A stretch of 5,462 nucleotides of DNA from an uncultured Dehalococcoidia bacterium (GTDB lineage Bacteria > Chloroflexota > Dehalococcoidia > Tepidiformales > Tepidiformaceae), in assembly GCA_937864275.1 (NCBI GenBank), contig CALMIW010000389.1, positions 1-5,462 of the forward strand, read 5' to 3'. How positions within the stretch are numbered: position 1 is the first letter of the stretch; each line of letters begins with the position of its first letter. Below the pieces are notes generated by a model, which worked only from the letters and a program-made list of their open reading frames with translations, was not told the DNA's origin and did no database searches. Shown one piece after another: positions 5,315 to 5,462 of the stretch. The position numbers and the translations under genes were made by a program.

Positions 5315-5462
5315 CGAGCCTCCGCGGCGGGCGCAGTGTCCCTCTAGGTATCGGCCCGGCCCGCGGGTTCTAAATGGCGACGGCCTGCCTGTTGGTTTAA
5401 AGTATCTCAAACCCAGACCGCAAGAAGGTCCCTATCCCCAGCTCACGGTAAATCGCAGGTCA
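5315..5462 (-). other. Leader and promoter region of the c-di-GMP operon; promoter not resolved
   Basis: No gene is visible here. The AT-richest patch of the window lies at about 5394-5413, where GGTTT and AAACC form a 5-bp inverted repeat with a 10-base spacer. It includes the minus-strand hexamer TACTTT (5399-5404), a possible -10. A weaker TACCTA lies at 5345-5350. Neither has a good -35. I looked for a c-di-GMP (GEMM-type) riboswitch in this leader and could not recognise its conserved core. The promoter may partly lie beyond the right edge. Confidence 0.35.
5319..5323 (-). promoter_or_regulatory. Ribosome-binding site (GGAGG) deciding the TTG start of the cyclase
   Basis: GGAGG on the minus strand lies four bases before the in-frame TTG at 5314. 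The spacing is slightly short but the core is strong. The TTG at 5410 has no such site, and the next in-frame ATG at 5257 would cut into the PAS domain. Confidence 0.6.

Noticed and set aside
4373..5347. Plus-strand open frame of 324 codons opposite the diguanylate cyclase
   Set aside because: It is the antisense shadow of an unmistakable PAS-GGEEF protein. The same holds for the 328-codon plus-strand frame at 3429-4415 opposite the HDOD gene.
5315..5410. N-terminal extension of the cyclase to the TTG at 5410
   Set aside because: The 32 extra residues are Arg/Gly/Pro-rich with no domain, and the TTG at 5314 has a GGAGG site.
5315..5462. A c-di-GMP riboswitch in the operon leader
   Set aside because: I looked for the conserved GEMM-I core and its paired stems by eye and found no convincing match; a covariance-model search would settle it.

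Overview
The window is 5,462 bases of GC-rich, tightly packed bacterial chromosome with six protein-coding genes. I see no tRNA, rRNA, CRISPR array, insertion sequence or phage gene. The third-position G/C preference, GTG/TTG starts, apparent leaderless genes and a pyruvate kinase with the lysine-type (K+-independent) signature would suit Chloroflexota, Deinococcota or Actinomycetota. The sequence alone does not fix the phylum.

Left part (1-1135, minus strand): the first 177 residues of a penicillin acylase (Ntn-hydrolase family) precursor, which runs off the left edge. Upstream of it, 55 bases away and on the same strand, lies a 163-residue protein of unknown function. A strong hairpin that holds this gene's stop codon in its loop separates the two.

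Centre (1086-2584): pyruvate kinase (pyk) is transcribed divergently from the unknown gene. In the 56 bases between their start codons, two copies of TACACT face outward in mirror image, each exactly 7 bases before a start codon. Neither gene has a Shine-Dalgarno sequence, so both look leaderless. The acylase gene has a weaker -10-like hexamer at the same distance.

Right part (2581-5462, minus strand): a three-gene cluster for cyclic-di-GMP signalling, read from right to left. First is a PAS-GGEEF diguanylate cyclase with an intact active site and inhibitory site. Next is an HDOD-domain protein, coupled by a 4-base ATGA overlap. Last is a two-helix membrane protein with a degenerate GGDEF domain (GGARF) that has lost catalytic residues but keeps the RxxD c-di-GMP-binding motif at the exact spacing. 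The simplest reading is a sensor-synthase, an adaptor and a membrane-bound c-di-GMP receptor made together. Unlike the left-hand genes, these carry recognisable Shine-Dalgarno sites. The cluster converges on pyk, and the two stop codons share one CTAG.

The signalling operon and the leaderless-start pattern are the most interesting parts. Every gene belongs to a known broad family except the 163-residue protein, which I do not recognise.
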